A stretch of DNA of 64,000 nt from Ochrobactrum sp. CM-21-5 (GCF_014253075.1 NZ_JACLZJ010000003.1:248001-312000), one strand, 5' to 3'; shown: positions 17,442-27,686, counted from the stretch's first letter. Made by a program: numbers and translations. Notes: a model not told the origin generated them from the letters alone.

Positions 17442-17630
17442 GGCATTCTTCCCTATTTTCACTACAGGCCTGTTGAAAACCTGAATTTGAAATAGGGCCG
17501 TCTCAGTTCCGATGCAAGCGCAGCTATAGAAACGTGATTAAGCATAACTTCCCGCACGGCTCGCACACGCGTCACTTCTTGACCGCAAAAGGTTCGTCGC
17601 GCATGGTCCGTCACAAAATGGAGTGATTTC

Positions 17631-18476
17631 ATGATAGAAACGCTGGTGCCCTTGTCAGCCATTGCCTTTCCAAACATTGACCCGGTAATTTTTTCCATCG
17701 GTCCTCTGGCCGTGCACTGGTACGGACTCGGTTATGTCATTGGCATCATGTTCGCTTGGTGGTACGGCAAGAAGCTCTTGCGTAACCACCGCCTCTGGGC
17801 GAACAACGAACCGCCGATGGCCCCCGAGGCGCTGGATGATTTCGTGATCTGGGCGGCGCTTGGCGTCGTGCTCGGCGGGCGTATCGGCTATGTGCTTTTC
17901 TATAATTTCTCTTATTATCTCTCCAATCCTCTCGCCATTCCGGCGGTCTGGGATGGTGGCATGTCGTTTCATGGCGGCATACTCGGCACCACTCTTGCCA
18001 TGTTCCTATTCGCGCGCTCGCGCGGCATAAAGGTCTGGAGCATATTCGACACCATTGCCGCGGGCGTGCCGGTGGGCCTTGGCGTTGTGCGCGTTGCCAA
18101 CTTCATCAATTCCGAGTTGTGGGGTCGTGTGAGCGATGCGCCCTGGGCCGTCTATTTCCCAAACGGCGGCCCCCTCCCCCGTCACCCGAGCCAACTTTAT
18201 GAAGCTTTCCTCGAAGGGTTCGTTCTGTTCTTCGTCCTGGTTTTGCTCATCTGGGCTGGACGTAAGCTGAAAAAACCAGGTTTTATTGCGGGCGCATTCG
18301 TTACCGGCTACGGCCTGAGCCGCATTGCCGTGGAATTCTTCCGCGAGCCGGACGCGCAACTGGGTTATCTCGTCGGCGGCTGGCTCACCATGGGCATGGT
18401 CCTTTCAGTCCCGATGGTATTGATCGGCCTGTGGGCGATGTGGCGCGCGAGCCGGGCAGCTGCGAAAAATGCCTGA
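17631..18476 (+). CDS. lgt: Prolipoprotein diacylglyceryl transferase
   Basis: A 281-residue polytopic membrane enzyme that moves diacylglycerol from phosphatidylglycerol to the lipobox Cys of prolipoproteins. Conserved motifs include [25 protein letters not shown] and [13 protein letters not shown], and about seven membrane segments. GGAG lies 7 nt before the ATG. The last 8 nt overlap the next gene, so lgt-midA are translationally coupled. Lgt would process the several lipoproteins in this window (extensin-like, Kazal, 21669 protein). Confidence 0.95.
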   Translation: MIETLVPLSAIAFPNIDPVIFSIGPLAVHWYGLGYVIGIMFAWWYGKKLLRNHRLWANNEPPMAPEALDDFVIWAALGVVLGGRIGYVLFYNFSYYLSNPLAIPAVWDGGMSFHGGILGTTLAMFLFARSRGIKVWSIFDTIAAGVPVGLGVVRVANFINSELWGRVSDAPWAVYFPNGGPLPRHPSQLYEAFLEGFVLFFVLVLLIWAGRKLKKPGFIAGAFVTGYGLSRIAVEFFREPDAQLGYLVGGWLTMGMVLSVPMVLIGLWAMWRASRAAAKNA

Positions 18477-19560
18477 ACCAACTCTGAAAGACCGGCTGAA
18501 ACGCCTGATCGCCACGACAGGGCCAATCAGCGTTGCCGAATATATGGCAGCGTGTCTCGGTGACCGCGAAGCAGGCTATTATACGACACGCGAGCCCTTC
18601 GGACGGGACGGCGATTTCATCACCGCTCCGGAAGTCAGCCAGATGTTCGGTGAATTGATCGGCATCTGGTGCATCGGCATCTGGAATGCCTTGGGAAACC
18701 CGCCCCGGCCGGTGATCTGCGAAATCGGCCCCGGTCGTGGAACACTGATGAGCGATCTCCTGCGCACGGTTGGCAGGCTAGCACCGCAAATGCTCGGGAC
18801 TGCGCGCATTGCCATGGTCGAAACCAGCCCCCGGCTTGTCGCCAAACAACGGAAAACACTGTCCGGCGGCCGCGCCGAAATCAAATGGTTCGAGCGCTTT
18901 TCCGATGTTCCGCACGGTCCCTTGATCCTTGTTTCGAACGAACTTTTCGACGCAATTCCGATCCGGCAATTCGTGAAGGTGAATGGCAATTTCGTGGAAC
19001 GTTTGGTCGCTCTCGACGAAACGGATGAATTCCATTTCGTGAGCGGTGCGGCCGGTATCGATCCGGCACTCTTGCCAAAAGACCATGCACACACACCCGA
19101 TGGCGCAATTTTCGAAGCTGCGCCCGCACGCACAGCCTTGATGCAGGAAATCGCATCACACATTGCACAAACACGCGGGGCAGCACTCAACATCGACTAT
19201 GGCCATCTTGAATCCGGGTTCGGCGATACGCTGCAAGCCATGCAGAAACACAGCTATGACAATATTTTTGCCCATCCGGGTGAAGCCGATCTCACCAGCC
19301 ACGTCGATTTTGACCTATTAGAACAAACAGCGCGCAGGAGCGGCTGCAAGACGGGAACCATGACGCAGGCAGAGTTTCTGCTCGCCATGGGGCTACTCGA
19401 CCGCGCTGGTCGTTTGGGCACAGGCCGTGACGAGGCTTTTCAGGAAAAAATCCGTGAAGATGTCGAGCGCCTTGCTGCTCCCGATCAAATGGGAACGCTT
19501 TTCAAGGTACTTGCTCTGAGCGACAAAGCCACTCCGCTTTTCCCGTTTGAGCTAACGTAA
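18469..19560 (+). CDS. SAM-dependent methyltransferase, MidA/NDUFAF7 family
   Basis: A 363-residue class I methyltransferase. Motif I is [17 protein letters not shown]; other family marks are the N-terminal [21 protein letters not shown], the [18 protein letters not shown] block and [15 protein letters not shown]. The mitochondrial relative NDUFAF7 methylates an arginine in complex I subunit NDUFS2, so a respiratory role is likely but not shown for bacteria. It overlaps lgt by 8 nt and precedes pgeF, a common alphaproteobacterial order. Confidence 0.9.
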   Translation: MPEPTLKDRLKRLIATTGPISVAEYMAACLGDREAGYYTTREPFGRDGDFITAPEVSQMFGELIGIWCIGIWNALGNPPRPVICEIGPGRGTLMSDLLRTVGRLAPQMLGTARIAMVETSPRLVAKQRKTLSGGRAEIKWFERFSDVPHGPLILVSNELFDAIPIRQFVKVNGNFVERLVALDETDEFHFVSGAAGIDPALLPKDHAHTPDGAIFEAAPARTALMQEIASHIAQTRGAALNIDYGHLESGFGDTLQAMQKHSYDNIFAHPGEADLTSHVDFDLLEQTARRSGCKTGTMTQAEFLLAMGLLDRAGRLGTGRDEAFQEKIREDVERLAAPDQMGTLFKVLALSDKATPLFPFELT

Positions 19561-19639
19561 TCTGCAACTAATCTCCAAAAAGCTTCGATTGACAAGTCAA
19601 TCGGCCTCCCCCACCATCCCGCCGTTTCAGAAAGCCAAC

Positions 19640-20440
19640 ATGATGACTGATATGCCGCAACCGCTACGCTCACCCTTGCTGGAAAAGCCTGCCGGACAAA
19701 CCGGCAAGCGCATCGCGCACGGCTTTTTCACGCGCAAGGGTGGTGTGTCCGACGGCATTTATGCCGGTTTGAACGTCGGCAGCGGGTCCAACGACACGCC
19801 CGAGCATGTGGCTGAAAATCGCCGCCGCGTTGCCGAAAACCTCGGCGTTACAGCTGATCGTCTGATGACTGTGCATCAGGTTCATTCTCCTGACGTAATT
19901 CGCGTGACGGAGCCTTTCGGCGCACCGCGCCCAAAAGCCGACGCCATGGTGACGAACATTCCCGGTATTGCTCTTGGCGCGCTTTCCGCTGACTGCGGGC
20001 CTGTTCTGTTCGCCGATCATGAAGCAGGCGTCATCGGCTCCGCCCATGCGGGCTGGCGCGGCGCCTTTGCGGGGATTCTGGAAAACACGATCGACGCGAT
20101 GATCGATCTCGGTGCGAATCGAAAAAATATCGTCGCAGTCCTTGGCCCGACAATCGGACCGGAGAATTATGAAGTCGGGCCGGAATTCTATGCCGAATTC
20201 ACAGGCAGGGACGCCGCCTACCAGATTTATTTCAAACCATCCGAAAAGGATGGTCATAAACTTTTCGACCTGTGGACTTTTATCACTGACCGCCTGACCA
20301 AGGCAGGCGTAAAGGCCGAGGCCCTGCGCCAGTGCACCTATGCCGACGAGAACCAGTTCTTTTCCTACCGGCGCACGACGCATCGCAAGGAACCAGATTA
20401 TGGACGCCAGATCGCAGCCATCGCCATCTTGGAAAAATAG
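19640..20440 (+). CDS. pgeF: Purine nucleoside phosphorylase/polyphenol oxidase family (YfiH/PgeF)
   Basis: A 266-residue copper/zinc-binding YfiH-fold protein. Metal-site motifs are VHQVHSPDVI, GALSADCGPVLFAD and GSAHAGWRGAFAGI, with QCTYADENQFFSYRR near the end. YfiH enzymes have been shown to act on purine nucleosides; E. coli PgeF corrects misincorporated serine in peptidoglycan precursors. The frame is open from a TTG at 19589, but ATG 19640 is preferred because homology begins just after it. It lies 79 nt after midA, in the same direction. Confidence 0.9.
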   Translation: MMTDMPQPLRSPLLEKPAGQTGKRIAHGFFTRKGGVSDGIYAGLNVGSGSNDTPEHVAENRRRVAENLGVTADRLMTVHQVHSPDVIRVTEPFGAPRPKADAMVTNIPGIALGALSADCGPVLFADHEAGVIGSAHAGWRGAFAGILENTIDAMIDLGANRKNIVAVLGPTIGPENYEVGPEFYAEFTGRDAAYQIYFKPSEKDGHKLFDLWTFITDRLTKAGVKAEALRQCTYADENQFFSYRRTTHRKEPDYGRQIAAIAILEK

Positions 20441-20450
20441 GGAGAACAGC

Positions 20451-21602
20451 ATGGCCCTTCACTTCGAGCCGGAAGAATTCGCCGCACGACGCGACCGTCT
20501 GACCCTGAAGATGGAAGAGGAGAAGCTGGATGCCCTTTTGCTGTTCGCGCAGGAAAGCATGTACTGGCTGACCGGCTATGACACGTTTGGCTTCTGCTTT
20601 TTCCAATGCCTCGTGGTCAAGGCCGATGGCTCGATGGTCCTGATGACCCGCTCTGCCGATCTGCGGCAGGCGCGCCTTACATCCAATATTGAAAACATCG
20701 TCGTCTGGACCGACCGCGACAACGCCAATCCCGCGACCGATCTGCGCAATATCCTGACCGAACTGGACTTGCTCGGCGCGCGGATCGGCATCGAGTACCA
20801 GACCCATGGGCTGACTGGCGCCAATGCGCGCAAACTCGACGAGCAATTGCAGAGCTTTGCCAAGCTTTATGATGCTTCCGGCATGGTTGACCGTCTTCGC
20901 CTTCTCAAAAGTCCGGCGGAAATCGCCTATGCGAAACGCGCCGCCGAGCTCAGCGACGATGCACTCGACGCCGCACTGAAAATCACCAAGGCCGGCGCGA
21001 GCGAGGCCGATATTTTGGCCACCATGATGAGCGCCAATTTTTCCGGCGACGGTGACTACCCAGCCAATGAATATATCATCGGCTCCGGCCCCGACGCCCT
21101 TCTATGCCGCTACAAGGCCGGTCGCCGCAAACTCGATCAGAATGACCAGCTGACCCTCGAATGGTCCGGTGTTTTCCGCCATTACCATGCGCCGATGATG
21201 CGCACAGTTGTCATAGGCAAACCGTCCGAACAGCATCAAAAACTGTATGCGGCGGCCCGCGAGGCCCTGGAAGCCGTAGAGGCCGCGATGACACCCGCCT
21301 CCACATTCGGCGATGTCTTCGATGCTCATGCCCGTACGATGGAAGCCCATGGCCTGACCCGCCATCGGCTCAATGCCTGCGGTTATTCGGTGGGCGCGCG
21401 TTTTACGCCATCCTGGATGGACCCGCAAATGTTTTATGCGGGAAATCCCGAGAACATCCAGCCGGACATGACGCTGTTCGCCCATATGATCATCATGGAT
21501 TCCGACACTGAAACAGCCATGACGCTCGGTCAGACCTATCTGACGACAAATGGTGCAGCCGTGCAATTATCACGCCATTCTCTTGATTTGATTGTCAAAT
21601 GA
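20451..21602 (+). CDS. M24 peptidase homologue lacking metal ligands (creatinase/ectoine hydrolase-like)
   Basis: A 383-residue protein with the two-domain creatinase/prolidase fold: N-terminal domain with YWLTGYDTFGFCFFQ, then the pitta-bread domain. Metal-dependent M24 enzymes need Asp, Asp, His, Glu, Glu. Here the first pair site reads LEWSGVFRHYHAPMMRT, with neither Asp, and the HG motif reads NACGYSVG. This resembles creatinase and ectoine hydrolase, which work without the dinuclear metal site. Substrate is unknown. GGGAG precedes the ATG at 20451, only 10 nt after the pgeF stop, so the two are co-transcribed. Confidence 0.85.
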   Translation: MALHFEPEEFAARRDRLTLKMEEEKLDALLLFAQESMYWLTGYDTFGFCFFQCLVVKADGSMVLMTRSADLRQARLTSNIENIVVWTDRDNANPATDLRNILTELDLLGARIGIEYQTHGLTGANARKLDEQLQSFAKLYDASGMVDRLRLLKSPAEIAYAKRAAELSDDALDAALKITKAGASEADILATMMSANFSGDGDYPANEYIIGSGPDALLCRYKAGRRKLDQNDQLTLEWSGVFRHYHAPMMRTVVIGKPSEQHQKLYAAAREALEAVEAAMTPASTFGDVFDAHARTMEAHGLTRHRLNACGYSVGARFTPSWMDPQMFYAGNPENIQPDMTLFAHMIIMDSDTETAMTLGQTYLTTNGAAVQLSRHSLDLIVK

Positions 21603-21668
21603 TCCGCGATCGGCGATAAACCTGTCTGGCGCAGGATCGCCCGCGCTTTCAGGAGCATAAAGCCGAAC

Positions 21669-22259
21669 ATGAACAAGGCACATCTTTCCATGATGCTGTT
21701 GCTTGCTGGACTGCTTGCCGCCTGCAACAGCACTGAATCAGCTCTGAACATACAGAGCTCCAATCCGGACACTGTCCAAACCGCACCGCAAACTGGTGCG
21801 ACGGCAGCGTCACAGGTCGGTGACACGGCCGCAACCGTACCGGCCACGGCTGCGCCAGCCACAACCGAACCAACACGGGCGGCAGCGTTAAAACCGGGCA
21901 AGCTGCATATCGCACCGATTGTCGGCGCGCCTGTCAATGTGGTGACGCCGCTCACCCATCGCATCAATGACAATGCCAAAGCCAAGGGCATTCAACTCGC
22001 CGGCAACAATGATCCAAGTGCGGCCTATGTGATGAAAGGCTATTTCTCGGTCCTTTCGGAAGACAACCAGACCACCGTGCTCTATGTCTGGGACGTTCTC
22101 GACGCCTCCGGCAACCGACTTCACCGCATTCAGGGACAGGAGAAAGTGCAGGGCGCCGCCGCAGACTCATGGAGTGTCGTACCCGCATCTGCCATGCAGG
22201 CAATCGCTGACCGCACGATGCAGGACTATTCCAGCTGGCTTGCGGCAAATCGCGCATGA
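21669..22259 (+). CDS. Putative lipoprotein, unknown function
   Basis: A 196-residue protein with lipobox LLAAC (Cys19), a Thr/Ala-rich low-complexity linker (TAATVPATAAPATTEPTRAA), and a globular C-terminal domain. This includes LHIAPIVGAPVNVVTPLTHRIND, AYVMKGYFSVL and VLYVWDVLDASGNRLHRIQGQE. The pattern of a small beta-rich lipoprotein with Thr-rich linker recurs in Rhizobiales, but I know no function. It is 66 nt downstream of the M24 gene. No terminator is clear, but a 10-bp hairpin follows the stop. Confidence 0.75.
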   Translation: MNKAHLSMMLLLAGLLAACNSTESALNIQSSNPDTVQTAPQTGATAASQVGDTAATVPATAAPATTEPTRAAALKPGKLHIAPIVGAPVNVVTPLTHRINDNAKAKGIQLAGNNDPSAAYVMKGYFSVLSEDNQTTVLYVWDVLDASGNRLHRIQGQEKVQGAAADSWSVVPASAMQAIADRTMQDYSSWLAANRA

Positions 22260-22272
22260 ACACGGCCTTTCA

Positions 22273-22298
22273 CAGCAAAAGATTGATATCTTTTGCTG
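22273..22298. promoter_or_regulatory. Perfect 10-bp inverted repeat after the lipoprotein gene
   Basis: CAGCAAAAGA-TTGATA-TCTTTTGCTG: perfect 10-bp arms with a 6-nt loop, 13 nt after the stop. It is not GC-rich and no T run follows, so it is either an RNA 3'-end hairpin or a protein-binding site. Confidence 0.5.
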
Positions 22299-22489
22299 AA
22301 TCTGGACCTCCAGCCTGTGGGAAAGTCACGGGCAGCGTCTTTTTGACGTAATTGTACCCCTCAGGCCTTGCAATGGCTCTGACTCTTTGCAATAGGCCCC
22401 ACATTCGAGGAAACCTAGCAGGCTGCGGCACTTAACCGGTCGAACGACTTTACGGTCAAGAGCACGCGGCTTCGAAGTTTTTCAGGATA

Positions 22490-22593
22490 AAGCATGTCTC
22501 CCAAAAGCGGATACCCGTTTCGGGATAAAGACGTGTACCAGAACAAATAGATGGAGCGGTTCTGACGGTTCAGTCAAAACCAGCGCCGCTCCG
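22490..22593. repeat. Intergenic repeat family B, copy 1
   Basis: The block AGCATGTCTCCCAAAAGCGG, with an internal hairpin TACCCG-TTT-CGGGATA, then AGATGGAGCGGTTCTGA. The leading 20 bases recur with one change at 28495-28514. It lies about 130 nt before prs in a 457-nt intergenic region that otherwise shows no gene. Confidence 0.6.
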
Positions 22594-22716
22594 GACTGCA
22601 GCGCGGAACCCGCTCGAGTGCGGATCATGCGAAATAGAAATACGTCCGTTCCACGGAATTTTTGCGACAGAACGAAACTGCAAACCACTATCGCATCGGC
22701 GTCAGAGGCAAAAAGA

Positions 22717-23649
22717 ATGAAACTTTTCGCAGGCAACTCCAACCGGGTTCTTGCCGAATCCGTTGCTCAATATCTCAACATTCCGCTTGGAAAGGCCAGC
22801 GTCCGCCGCTTTGCCGATCAGGAAATCTTCGTAGAGATTCAGGAAAACGTGCGCGGCGAAGACGTATTCGTTCTGCAATCGACCTCCTACCCGGCAAATG
22901 ATCATCTGATGGAACTGCTCATCATGATCGATGCCTTCCGCCGCTCTTCGGCTCGCCGCATCACGGCTGTGCTTCCTTATTTCGGCTATGCGCGGCAGGA
23001 TCGCAAACCTGGCCCCCGCACGCCGATCTCGGCGAAGCTGGTGGCAAACCTCATCACCGAAGCTGGTGCCAATCGCGTATTGACCCTTGATCTGCATGCA
23101 GGTCAGATTCAGGGCTTCTTCGATATCCCGACCGACAATCTCTATGCCGTTCCTGTCATCGCCCGTGACGTGAAAGCCAACTACGCGACCGGCAACTGCA
23201 TGGTCGTTTCGCCGGACGTCGGCGGCGTGGTGCGTGCTCGTTCGCTGGCCAAGCGCATCGATGCCCAGCTCGCCATCGTGGACAAGCGCCGCGAACGTCC
23301 GGGCGAATCGGAAGTCATGAACGTCATCGGCGACGTTTCCGGCAAGGATTGCCTCTTATTTGACGATATCGTCGATTCCGGCGGCACGCTCTGCAACGCT
23401 GCCGAAGCCCTGCTGAACAAAGGCGCGAAAAGCGTCACGGCGTATATCACGCACGGTGTTCTTTCCGGTGGCGCGGTGGCCCGTATTGCATCCTCGAAGT
23501 TGAAGGAACTGGTCATTACCGACTCCATCCAGCCAACGACGGCAATTAACGATGCGCCGAATATCCGTGTGCTTTCGATCTCCGATCTGATCGGCGAAGC
23601 TGTCGCCCGCACGGCGGCTGAAGAATCCGTTTCAAGCCTGTTCGACTAA
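22717..23649 (+). CDS. prs: Ribose-phosphate pyrophosphokinase
   Basis: A 310-residue PRPP synthetase making PRPP from ribose 5-phosphate and ATP for nucleotide, His and Trp synthesis. Motifs: [56 protein letters not shown] and the PRPP loop [13 protein letters not shown]. The frame is open from 22618, but ATG 22717 begins at the family N-terminus MKLFAGNSN and has AGAGG 9 nt upstream. The upstream region carries a family B repeat; a family A repeat overlaps the stop codon. Confidence 0.95.
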   Translation: MKLFAGNSNRVLAESVAQYLNIPLGKASVRRFADQEIFVEIQENVRGEDVFVLQSTSYPANDHLMELLIMIDAFRRSSARRITAVLPYFGYARQDRKPGPRTPISAKLVANLITEAGANRVLTLDLHAGQIQGFFDIPTDNLYAVPVIARDVKANYATGNCMVVSPDVGGVVRARSLAKRIDAQLAIVDKRRERPGESEVMNVIGDVSGKDCLLFDDIVDSGGTLCNAAEALLNKGAKSVTAYITHGVLSGGAVARIASSKLKELVITDSIQPTTAINDAPNIRVLSISDLIGEAVARTAAEESVSSLFD

Positions 23650-23722
23650 AGCATTTCCAGTAACCGTGCACAGCGGTTTTGCTTAGGATAATGCGATAAA
23701 ATAAAGACTTAGAGCGTTTCCG
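23648..23722. repeat. Intergenic repeat family A, copy 2
   Basis: AAAGCATTTCCAG, then CACAGCGGTTTTGC, ATAATGCGATAAA and TTAGAGCGTTTCC, in the same order as at 7204-7285. It begins inside the prs stop codon and fills most of the gap to the convergent chrA gene. Confidence 0.7.
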
Positions 23723-23740
23723 CCTAGACACCGAACCGCC

Positions 23741-25066
23741 CTAAAAGCCCATCAGGCGAACAGCTATTCCAAGACATGCCGCCGCCAAGAGCACCAGCGG
23801 CATGTTCAGCTTCAAAACGACCAGTAAAAATACCGCCGCGCCTGCAATCAGGGCGGCGGCATTGTCTATTGTGCTCCACACCGGCGCCGGAAAATCGAGG
23901 GGGCCGACGGTGCGGTCGGAAACCTCCCGAAACAGCACATGCAGCGAGAACCAGAGCGCGAGATTGGCGATAACGCCAACAACCGCCGCCGTGATGCTGC
24001 CCAGCGTCGCCGCCAGCCACCGTGTGTGACGCAAGCGCTCGACGAAAGGCGCGCCGGCCAGAATCCACAGAAAGCAGGGCACGAAAGTAAACCACAGCGC
24101 GATCAGTCCGCCCAGAAAACCGCCGACCAATGGCGGCATGCCCGCTAAGCCGGACGCTCCGACAAAGCCGACGAAAACCAGAACAAGTATCAGCGGTCCG
24201 GGCGTTGTTTCTGCTAGCCCGAGCCCAGTCAACATTTCACCCGGCTTCATCCAGCCATAATGCTCGACAGCCTGCTGCGCCGTATAAGACAGCGCCGCGT
24301 AGGCCCCGCCGAATGTAACCGCCGCGAGCTTGGAAAAGAATGTGGCCTCCGCCGCAAACACATGCCCGCTGCCGAAGGCCAGATAAAGGGCGGCGAGCGG
24401 GACAAGCCAAAGCCCGCCCCAGAGGAGCGTTTGCCGCGTGAAATCACGAAATGCTCCGGGAACGGATTCTCCGGGAGACGTTCCTGCTTCGCTGCGTCGA
24501 AGTAAATGTCGCAAGCCCCCTGCCAGAGCCGCAAGCAGCACGACAAGCGGAAACGGCAATTTGAGAAAAGCGATCGCGATGAATGCAGCAACCGCCACGG
24601 CATAGGAAAATCCGGAGGCCAGTGTACGCTTCCCCATCCGGTATAGCGCCTCGAACACCACAGCCAGAACCGCAGCCTTCAGTCCGAACAACATCCCGGC
24701 TATAACATCCACATGACCCAAGGCGACATACAGCGCCGAAAGCGCCAGCATAACCACCGCACCGGGCAGCACGAAAAGCAGCCCCGCCAGCAGCCCTCCC
24801 TTCCAGCCTTTTACGGCCCAGCCGGAATATGTTGCGAGCTGCATCGCCTCCGGGCCAGGCAAAAGCATACAGAAATTGAGCGCATGGATCAGCCTTTCCT
24901 GATCCATCCACTTCTTCTCGTCGACCAGAACCCGTTGCAGCATGGCTATTTGCGCCGCAGGCCCGCCGAAGGACAGCAACCCGATTTTGCCGAAGGTAAT
25001 AAACAGTTCCCGAAAGTCCGGCTGCAACGATTGATCTGTCACGAACGCTTTTCCTGAAATGCCCAT
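23741..25066 (-). CDS. chrA: Chromate efflux transporter (two CHR domains)
   Basis: A 441-residue bidomain CHR-family transporter. Each half has the signature: FGKIGLLSFGGPAAQIAMLQ near the N-terminus and FFSKLAAVTFGGAYAALSYTAQ in the second half, plus PGPEAMQLATYSGW and ETTPGPLILVLVFVGFVGA. About ten to twelve membrane segments are present. Characterised ChrA proteins export chromate across the inner membrane. No chrB regulator is next to it, which is unusual for resistance operons; sulfate or another oxyanion is possible. The ATPase gene 57 nt upstream is co-directional. Confidence 0.9.
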   Translation of the reverse strand: MGISGKAFVTDQSLQPDFRELFITFGKIGLLSFGGPAAQIAMLQRVLVDEKKWMDQERLIHALNFCMLLPGPEAMQLATYSGWAVKGWKGGLLAGLLFVLPGAVVMLALSALYVALGHVDVIAGMLFGLKAAVLAVVFEALYRMGKRTLASGFSYAVAVAAFIAIAFLKLPFPLVVLLAALAGGLRHLLRRSEAGTSPGESVPGAFRDFTRQTLLWGGLWLVPLAALYLAFGSGHVFAAEATFFSKLAAVTFGGAYAALSYTAQQAVEHYGWMKPGEMLTGLGLAETTPGPLILVLVFVGFVGASGLAGMPPLVGGFLGGLIALWFTFVPCFLWILAGAPFVERLRHTRWLAATLGSITAAVVGVIANLALWFSLHVLFREVSDRTVGPLDFPAPVWSTIDNAAALIAGAAVFLLVVLKLNMPLVLLAAACLGIAVRLMGF

Positions 25067-25123
25067 CTAAGCTCTCGCCGAGAATGATTACAGGTTCATG
25101 ACGATTTTCACAGGCAAACCAAC

Positions 25124-26668
25124 CTATTCTGCTGCGGCATTCTCTTCTGCGAAGTCGTCGGTTGCGTTCGGATCGCCTGGCGCGGTTTCGCATTCAAGAT
25201 CCGGAAAATTGACGATGCGCATTCCCTTGAAATCGTTGCGCACCACCAGAAGACCCCGCTCCTCGAAATAAGTGAGCAAGCGACGCGCGCGACTGAAGGA
25301 ATGCGTGCCGTAGGCCCGTGCGAGTGCCGCGTCGGAAGGACACACAGCGCCAGTCACGGCTGCCTGGGCCACAATCAGGAAAACGCCCTGCACATCGTCG
25401 GTAAGACTCTCCGACAGTGCGAGGGCCTTCTGCCATGATTCCCCGGAAGCAGCATCCCCTTCAATGCTTGCCTGCGCGACCGCCAGACGACGGCGAAATG
25501 CGGGAAGCGCAAGGGGCTCGCCTGGCACGCGATGAATGCGACAGCGCACCAGAAAATCCTGATAGAGCACCGCCACCGAGCGAAAAGAAGCTTCCGGATC
25601 GTCCACGATCTCCCGCATGACCTTCTCCAAAAGCTCTTCGCGTTCCGCTTCAACGATGCCGGGAAACAGGGGCTCCTGCGCAGGCTCCGCCTCGGATTTG
25701 GGCTTCGTTACCTGCGCCAGAATTTCCGCTGTTGACGGCGGTGGTGGCGGAGGCGGCGTGCGCCGCACGACCGAACGGATTTCTTCCGGCGCGGGCGTGA
25801 AGATCAGATCGCGCGCATCTTCCGGTGTTTCCGGCAGGGGCATGAGTTTCGGAGACGACGACCGCGCCGAAGTTTCCACCATGCCGATCTTGATCGGCAA
25901 CGGGCGGCGCGACAGCGCGGGGCCAAGCGCCACGAAATGGCCGCGCTGCAGATCGCGAAACATTTCCGCCTGCCTGCGCTCCATGCCAAGAAGATCGGCG
26001 GCGCGTGCCATATCGATGTCGAGGAACGTACGGCCCATAAGAAAATTGGACGCTTCCGCAGCCACATTTTTGGCAAGCTTTGCCAGTCTTTGGGTCGCAA
26101 TAACGCCCGCAAGGCCGCGCTTGCGTCCACGGCACATGAGATTGGTCATCGCGCCAAGCGATAGCTTGCGCGCCTCGTCCGACACTTCACCCGCCGCAGC
26201 CGGCGCAAAGAGCTGTGCTTCGTCCACCACCACCAGCATCGGATACCAGTAATCGCGTTCGGCATCGAATAGCCCGCCGAGGAAAGCCGCTGCGGAACGC
26301 ATCTGCTGCTCCACGTCGAGACCTTCCAGATTGAGCACGACGGAAACGCGATGCTGCCTGATACGCCCCGCAATGCGCGTGAGTTCAGCTTCCGTTCGCG
26401 CCGCATCCACGACCACATGGCCGTACACATCGGCAAGTGTGACGAAATCGCCTTCCGGATCGATGATGCATTGCTGCACCCATTGCGCACTCTGCTCAAG
26501 CAACCTTCTCAGCAGGTGCGACTTTCCCGAACCGGAATTGCCCTGCACGAGAAGACGTGTGGCGAGAAGCTCCTCAAGATCAAGCATGGCCTGCTTGCCG
26601 CTGCCGAGCGCCGCTGCCGAAGCAGTGCCGCTTCCAGCGACGGAACCCATGTCGATACCGACCTGCAT
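25124..26668 (-). CDS. HerA/DUF87-like ATPase with C-terminal winged helix
   Basis: A 514-residue FtsK/HerA-superfamily NTPase. Walker A is QGNSGSGKSHLL (about residues 40-50), Walker B is MLVVVDEAQLF (about 155), and sensor/arginine residues lie in GVIATQRLAKL. A Pro-rich linker (seven Pro) separates it from a helical C-terminal part ending in a winged helix (ARAYGTHSFSRARRLLTYFEERG). HerA relatives pump DNA; those fused to HTH domains have no clear role. The frame is open to 26791, but ATG 26668 has AGGAGG 4 nt upstream. Neither NurA nuclease nor defence genes are adjacent. Confidence 0.85.
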   Translation of the reverse strand: MQVGIDMGSVAGSGTASAAALGSGKQAMLDLEELLATRLLVQGNSGSGKSHLLRRLLEQSAQWVQQCIIDPEGDFVTLADVYGHVVVDAARTEAELTRIAGRIRQHRVSVVLNLEGLDVEQQMRSAAAFLGGLFDAERDYWYPMLVVVDEAQLFAPAAAGEVSDEARKLSLGAMTNLMCRGRKRGLAGVIATQRLAKLAKNVAAEASNFLMGRTFLDIDMARAADLLGMERRQAEMFRDLQRGHFVALGPALSRRPLPIKIGMVETSARSSSPKLMPLPETPEDARDLIFTPAPEEIRSVVRRTPPPPPPPSTAEILAQVTKPKSEAEPAQEPLFPGIVEAEREELLEKVMREIVDDPEASFRSVAVLYQDFLVRCRIHRVPGEPLALPAFRRRLAVAQASIEGDAASGESWQKALALSESLTDDVQGVFLIVAQAAVTGAVCPSDAALARAYGTHSFSRARRLLTYFEERGLLVVRNDFKGMRIVNFPDLECETAPGDPNATDDFAEENAAAE

Positions 26669-27029
26669 CTCGCCTCCTTTACTGGTTGACCGGGAATGGT
26701 AAGGGCCGAAACGGCCATCAGGGACGACTCGCCCGAACAACCGGCGATCGATCAGGCATTCGCTTAACATTTTTGACCGCGCCATTGCCACCCGTTAAGA
26801 AAGAAGCCCACAGAAGCTCGCCGCTTCAGGCCAACCATATCCAAACATCAAACGGCCCGAACTTGCGCTTTTCCGGACTTTGCTCTATAGCACCGCCATC
26901 CGCGTAGACACCCTTGGAGGCAACGCGGAGTGGAGCGGTCCGGTCTTTCCTAGCGAGAGCCGATACGGGCTGTTTCATGTCGTTCGATTTTTCGTACGAC
27001 ACTCCAAATTACGATTGAAAGGAAATGCC

Positions 27030-27656
27030 ATGAGCGAATCTTCCGTGCTCAAGGCCGAACTGCGCGCCCGGGTTGGTAAGGGGTCCTCCCGCGAACTTCG
27101 CCGCAACGGCCTGATCCCTGCAGTCATCTATGGTGACAAGCAGGAACCCCTCGCGATTGCTGTCTCGTACAAGGAAATCTTCTACAAGATCCATGGCGGC
27201 GGCTTCAAGACGACTGTTGCCACCATTGAAGTTGATGGCAAGAAGATCCAGGTTCTCCCGAAGGACTACCAGCTCGATCCGGTTCGTGACTTCCCGCTGC
27301 ATGTCGACTTCCTGCGCGTTTCTGCAAAGTCGGTTGTCAACGTGAATGTTCCGGTTCACTTCAAGAACGAAGAAGCTGCTCCGGGCATCAAGCGCGGCGG
27401 CGTTCTGAACATCGTTCGTCACGACGTTGAACTCACTGTTCCGGCCAACGCTATTCCGGAAGCACTCGAAGTTGACCTGACCGGCCTCGAAATCGGCGCC
27501 TCGGTCCACATTTCGGCTATCAACCTGCCGAAAGGCGCGACCCCTGTCATTCAGGATCGCGACTTCACCATTGCCACCATTGCAGCTCCTGCCGGCCTGA
27601 AGTCGGAAGAGAATGCTGAAGGCGCTGAAGCAGAAGCAACCACCGAAGGCGAGTAA
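27030..27656 (+). CDS. rplY: 50S ribosomal protein L25, CTC form
   Basis: A 208-residue 5S-rRNA-binding protein with the L25 N-domain ([29 protein letters not shown]) and the C-terminal TL5/CTC beta domain ([21 protein letters not shown]). The acidic tail is Glu/Ala-rich. AAAGGA precedes the ATG at 27030; the frame is open further up but lacks homology. It is followed by pth 30 nt later, the common rplY-pth-ychF order that links ribosome assembly and translation. Confidence 0.95.
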   Translation: MSESSVLKAELRARVGKGSSRELRRNGLIPAVIYGDKQEPLAIAVSYKEIFYKIHGGGFKTTVATIEVDGKKIQVLPKDYQLDPVRDFPLHVDFLRVSAKSVVNVNVPVHFKNEEAAPGIKRGGVLNIVRHDVELTVPANAIPEALEVDLTGLEIGASVHISAINLPKGATPVIQDRDFTIATIAAPAGLKSEENAEGAEAEATTEGE

Positions 27657-27686
27657 TCGCTTTGAGCATAAAGGGGGCCGACAACC

